Source: Amphibalanus amphitrite
Lineage: Eukaryota > Arthropoda > Thecostraca > Balanomorpha > Balanidae
Direction: 5' to 3'
Assembly (NCBI RefSeq): GCF_019059575.1
Contig: NW_024881568.1
Span: 753,501 to 817,500 of the forward strand
DNA length: 64,000 nucleotides
Positions 60,041 to 64,000 of the stretch are shown here, in pieces (position 1 is the stretch's first letter; every line of letters begins with the position of its first letter). The notes under the pieces are model-generated. The model had not been told where the DNA came from, made no database searches, and saw nothing but the letters and a program-made list of their open reading frames with translations. The position numbers and the translations under genes are program-made.

Positions 60041-60910
60041 GTTGGTCCGATATGCCGCCCCGATCTGTGCCCTCCGCCGTGACGGGTCGGCGCCGGCGTC
60101 ACTGCCACTGACCCCCGCTGGCGACACGGACGGCACGCGCCGCACCGGTCCGGACCGTCACGTCACGTCACTGTCACGGGCCGGTGACGGCGTGCAGCCG
60201 CTCGTGACGCCCGGAGACGCCGCGCCGCGTCCCCGCTCGTGACGCCGCCGCGTGTACTCAGTTGAGGTGAGACGTCCGGGGCTGAGACTGGCACCGTCAG
60301 ACGGTCACAGGGCGGTCGAGTGGTGGCAGACCGCAGGATCGGCGTTCGAGCTACTGGTTTGTGTTCAGAGGATAGTGCGAGGTACGGAAGGCCTGAAGAG
60401 CGTGAGTCACTGGTAATCGTGTGTGATCTGCGGAACGGTATAGCGGAACCAGAAGGGTGGCGAGGCTGAAAGGGCAGAGCAGACCGCTCGGAAGGGTCTG
60501 TACCGGGAGGCCAGGTGTGGTCACCGGAGTGGGACAGTAGCTGTACAGCAGCGAGACAGGTGGAGCTGAGACCGGACAGTGACCGGACAGTGGTCGGACA
60601 GGTGTAGGTGTCTAGGCGGGACAGTGACCGTGGAGCGTTTTATTAGGATAGTGGCGTGGAGACTGTGTTTGATTGGGACAGTGGCCGGAGAGGTAGTGCT
60701 TGATTGTAACGGTGATTGGAGAGGTGAGCTTCAGGACACCTGCTGACATATTAGTCCGGAACTAGACGGTGACACGATAGTGGCTATTCGCTGGGGACCA
60801 CGTGAACTGCCAACTCCGAGTTACTGCTTCAGACAGGTGCACCAACTGAGCAGCCAGACTGAGTGTGATTGGAAGAGCGTTACTCCGGGGAGAGTATAAA
60901 TAAGGACACG
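60041..60910 (+). promoter_or_regulatory. CpG-rich upstream region of the ZP-like gene
   Basis: CpG-dense at 60041-60300, then degenerate repeats of GGGACAGTGGCCGGAGAGGT type to about 60740. ACTCAGTTGAG at 60257 resembles an arthropod initiator. TATAAATA at 60895-60902 is only 9 bp before the ATG, too close to drive that ATG. The transcription start is not determined. Confidence 0.3.
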
Positions 60911-60955
60911 ATGACGGCGTTACTGTGGCTGCTGCTGCTGCTCGGAAGCTCTTTG
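60911..60955 (+). CDS. Exon 1: signal peptide
   Basis: ATG plus 14 codons, mostly leucine, ending at GTAAGT. The context GGACACGATGA is acceptable for initiation. Confidence 0.65.
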
Positions 60956-62089
60956 GTAAGTAGGCAATACACATACCTCCACATGTTGTTGAGAGCATTC
61001 AGCGCTTAAAGTTGAATTAAAATGTGATTTCAATAGATATGAAAATTAATTGATTATACGGTCTTACTTTTGGCAAGAACATACTATGTACCTAGATATG
61101 GAGCATTCATGTCAAATTCCATAATACTAGACGCCTAGTCTATGTTTTTGCCCATTAACCATTTCATAATTTTCGTACGCAACGTCAACCCGGCGAAACA
61201 AACAGTTGTTGCATGTAACCAAACAAATAATAAGCAACGTCTTATGATTGTCTTAAGTAAACCGGACATGAATTGACGAACTATCAAACGATTCACAATT
61301 AATTATATAATTAGTCAAGACTTATAAAAAAGGTACCAAACCGTTCATGGCTGTTGTTTCCTCCATAGATGAAATGTCTGATGGTAGATAAGAAAGCAGG
61401 CATGTGAAACAATAATGATGTACCTTGTAGCTGATCGCTTACGATTCGGTGGTCGGAAAATAAGCTCCATCATGAATCAGTAACTCTTTCTTTTCTTTAT
61501 TTTCAGTTATGTGCAGCTGCAGGACAAGATTATGAAGGTAAGCGCTACAAATAATCAAGAATTTTATCATTTTACTATTTCCGTATGTTGATTTTCAGTG
61601 TAGTTGCCTTTCATCCCAGAGACTCCTTATTATTTCTACTGACCCCAACAATTAATATCTGAACCGTCTCTCGCAGTTGCCGTCTACTCCATACTGCCTC
61701 GGATCTAAACACTCTACCTATTTTTATCTATTTCTATTTTTATCTATCACTCTATTTTTGTCTAAAATGACTGAGATCATATCCATTCCCTATTCAGTAT
61801 TCACCCTCCTACCTACCCACAGTGCTCAAAATGTGACCCCCCCCCCTCCCCGGCAGTGGCCGAGATCCGCTGCAGTTTCTCCGGGCAGGACGGCGCTCCG
61901 GACCGCCTCTCGGCCCGGCTCCGGAAGCCCCCCGGATTCCGGGGCGACCCGCTGTTCGCCGACGACCGTCAGGTGATCCCCCAGCTGGACAGCGCGTGTC
62001 AGATCCGGGCTGACCCCAGTGACCCGGACCGACTCATCTACAGCCTGCTCGTCACGGACTTCTCCCGCTGCGGGGTGCTCAAACGAGAC
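60911..62089 (+). CDS. Secreted ZP-domain-like protein, 5' part of gene
   Basis: Three exons join in phase: 60911-60955 (phase 0), 61507-61537 (phase 1) and 61857-62089 (phase 0), with donors GTAAGT, GTAAGC and GTGAGT. They encode 103 residues and run on outside the window. Residues 1-20 form a classic signal peptide (MTALLWLLLLLGSSLLCAAA). From residue 26 the text AEIRCSFSGQDGA, later CQIRADP, LIYSLLVTDFSRCGVLKRD resembles the N-terminal half of zona pellucida domains, with three cysteines at about the right spacing. Arthropod ZP proteins are apical matrix and cuticle-shaping components. The signal peptide and exon structure are well supported; the ZP assignment is by eye and less sure. Confidence 0.6.
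61507..61537 (+). CDS. Exon 2: 31-bp micro-exon
   Basis: Acceptor TTTTCAG and donor GTAAGC bound a 31-bp exon encoding LCAAAGQDYE. It completes the signal peptide and keeps phase with exon 3. Confidence 0.6.
61857..62089 (+). CDS. Exon 3: start of the ZP-like domain
   Basis: The acceptor has a long C tract (CCCCGGCAG) and the donor is GTGAGT. The 233-bp exon is open in the required phase and encodes a cysteine-containing extracellular segment ending FSRCGVLKRD. Confidence 0.65.
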
Positions 62090-63138
62090 GTGAGTGCCGC
62101 ACACGTCACGGGAGCTGCACGCTATATAAATTCCTGTTTTTTTTTTTAATGGCGTTTTAACGGTTTTGAGGAAGGCGTAGGAAGTTAGGAATGTCTCTCT
62201 TGCATTTTTATCTGAGGGAGTATCATAAATATTCAAAGAGAGAAGCAGCATAGAGATAAGAAGCAGTGCTGATGCAACTAGGCAGATAACAGACCAAGAT
62301 CTGCTTCCGTTTTTATAAGGGTTGCAACAATTTTTTATAACATCATGTCTATAATGAAGTTATAAGTTCAAAGAATAGGTATTGTACAAAAATAGCATAC
62401 GTTGAAACTGCGTGCATAGTCTGAGAAATAACTTAATTGCTTTCTATCTGCATTAGTCACTAAGCGGTTTAGAAATGTCTTTCTTACAATTGAAGTAAAT
62501 TGGAGAAAAATCGATTCACTCTATTGCACGCCCAATTACACCCCTGTCCAATTCACAGACTGCTCTTCAAATCACCGACAATTGCTCACTCCATGCCAGT
62601 GGTCCGTCTAACAATCGCTAATTCTCTGACCTTGTCGCCGTCATTAGTGTCTGTCGCTGGTTTATTCCGTCTGTGTTATTCCCGTCCGGGGTGGGCGAGT
62701 GACCAGCGCGGTTCGCGCTCCACCAGCAGCGCGTGCTTCCGCCGCCTGTTTAGTGTCGGAGAGCCACCTGTTTGTGACGCCGCTCGTCGTCAACATCCTC
62801 CCCCGTGTGTACGCGCACGTTCCCTCTTCAAGGCCGGCACAGCGGCGGGACCTGGCGACTAATTAGGAGACGTCGCTGGCGGAATAAGTGGACCACAGTC
62901 CTTGGACCTGTCACAGTTTTTAGAAGATGACATTTCACGGTGGCCAGAATTGACTGTTATTGCAAATGCAGATGAAAAGCAGAGGTCCTTGCTGGAAAAT
63001 GTAACGGAAGTTGGCACAGATTCAGCACAGATTCAGCACAGCACAGATTCGGTAGGGGAAAAAAAGGCCCCGGTAGAGGGAAACCTTTATGACCCGTTTT
63101 TCCCTAGAAATGACGTCACAAACGGGTAAAAAACCACA
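62090..63138. other. Intron or intergenic DNA after the ZP-like exons
   Basis: No further exon of the ZP-like gene was found. A frame near 62902-63129 (LEDDISRWPELTVIANADEK, then QRSLLENV) has coding-like composition but no family that I can name; it may be a fragment of a mobile-element protein. Confidence 0.3.
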
Positions 63139-64000
63139 CCAATCGAAAGCTCTCGTTTACCCAGACACAGTCCTGCATGAAAATTTCACTTTTTCCCCAT
63201 AGGAAAGCTTTTACGGGAAAATCAAAATTTTGGGTCAATGGGGGGTCCCCCCGATTTCGTTCAAAATCGGCACACAGGTGCCCCACCACCAGCCGAGAAG
63301 CTTTCCCCAAAACGGTCCCCGTTGCATTGACGTTTAAGGCCCTTAAAGCCCCGTAAACTCGTAAAAAATCCGTAAATTCGCCCTTGTACGGCCAAAAACG
63401 GGGCGCTAGGGTAAAAATGGGTATCAATCGAGAGCTCTCGTTTACCCAGACACAGTCCTGCAGGAAAATTTCACTTTTTCCCCATAGGAAAGTTTTTACG
63501 GGAAAATCAAAATTTTGGGTCAATGGGGGGTCCCCCCGATTTCGTTCAAAATCGGCACACAGGTGCCCCACCACCAGCCGAGAAACTTTCCCCAAAACGG
63601 TCCCCGTTGCATTGACGTTTAAGGCCCTTAAAGCCCCGTAAACTCGTAAAAAATCCGTAAATTCGCCCTTGTACGGCCAAAAACGGGGTGCTAGGGTAAA
63701 AATGGGTATCAATCGAGAGCTCTCGTTTACCCAGACACAGTCCTGCAGGAAAATTTCAGTTTTTCCCCATAGGAAAGTTTTTACGGGAAAATCAAAATTC
63801 TGGGTCAATGGGGGGTCCCCCCCGATTTCGTTCAAAATCGGCACACAGGTGCCCCACCACCAGCCGAGAAACTTTCCCCAAAACGGTCCCCGTTGCATTG
63901 ACGTTTAAGGCCCGTAAAGCCCCCTAGACTCGTAAAATATCCGTAAATTCGCCCTTGTACGGCCAAAAAAGTGGTGCTATGGTAAAAATGGGTATCAATC
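63139..64000. repeat. 285-bp tandem satellite, just over three units, runs off the edge
   Basis: The marker CTCTCGTTTACCCAGACACA recurs at exact 285-bp spacing (units from 63141, 63426 and 63711; the fourth starts at 63997). Units are about 95-98 percent alike. Because 285 is divisible by three, frames stay open across units on both strands, but there is no domain and no start context, so it is called a satellite. Confidence 0.93.

Noticed and set aside
63116-63898. 260-codon minus-strand frame
   Set aside because: The frame is open because the satellite unit is 285 bp (3 x 95). There is no domain and no start context.

Overview
The window looks like nuclear DNA from an arthropod, most likely a crustacean. 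It carries spliced genes with GT-AG introns, an Arrowhead-type LIM-homeobox gene, CpG-dense GC-rich patches, very many simple repeats and dense nested transposons. A barnacle would fit the mixed GC content and SSR load, but that is only a guess. No bacterial features, operons or CRISPR arrays were seen.

Two host genes can be supported. On the minus strand an Arrowhead/Lhx6-8 LIM-homeobox gene runs from about 20310 down to about 1876. It has two LIM-domain exons, a homeodomain exon and a short downstream exon, plus a candidate first and a candidate last exon. All exon phases agree and give about 299 aa, close to the size I recall for fly Awh. Its proposed 14.6 kb first intron is filled with transposons. 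At the right side, on the plus strand, a gene at 60911 to 62089 and beyond encodes a signal peptide followed by what looks like the start of a zona-pellucida (ZP) domain; it continues off the window. One possible small secreted-protein ORF (27300) is weaker.

Most of the rest is mobile DNA, often one element inside another. (1) Several related families of non-coding TTAA-flanked elements start TTAACCC, carry a subterminal hairpin with long G and C arms, and are full of AGGTCA repeats: 2079-3022, 9417-11480 with 10055-10981 inside it, 28496-29363, 32313-33213, 45422-48773 and 54389-55237. (2) Two copies of another TTAA element with a 76-bp perfect internal inverted repeat lie head to head (6774-7849 and 11641-17270). 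The second has been split by a young, whole-looking Ty3/gypsy-like LTR retrotransposon (11915-16465). (3) Three non-autonomous hAT elements have exact 8-bp target duplications (31058-33628, 45791-48185, 49016-52011), and each holds a different GC-rich minisatellite. (4) A Transib-like element (28364-30073) has ends starting CACAGTG and a 5-bp duplication. (5) A mariner/Tc1-like element lies at 43100-44090 and a 201-bp TA-flanked MITE at 57422-57622. (6) There are three non-LTR retrotransposon remnants (about 19240, 20970 and 55704-57362) and a tRNA-derived SINE (38971-39329).

Layout: 1-20310 is the LIM-homeobox gene with intronic TEs. 20311-28350 is intergenic, with LINE remains, an unclassified palindrome-rich element, CpG-rich blocks and purine/pyrimidine tracts. 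28351-33790 is a multi-level nest of transposons. 33791-45421 is CpG-rich intergenic DNA with a SINE, a mariner element and CT arrays. 45422-55237 is a second transposon cluster. 55238-60900 holds a LINE and simple repeats. 60911-62089 is the ZP-like gene. 63139-64000 is a 285-bp satellite running off the edge.
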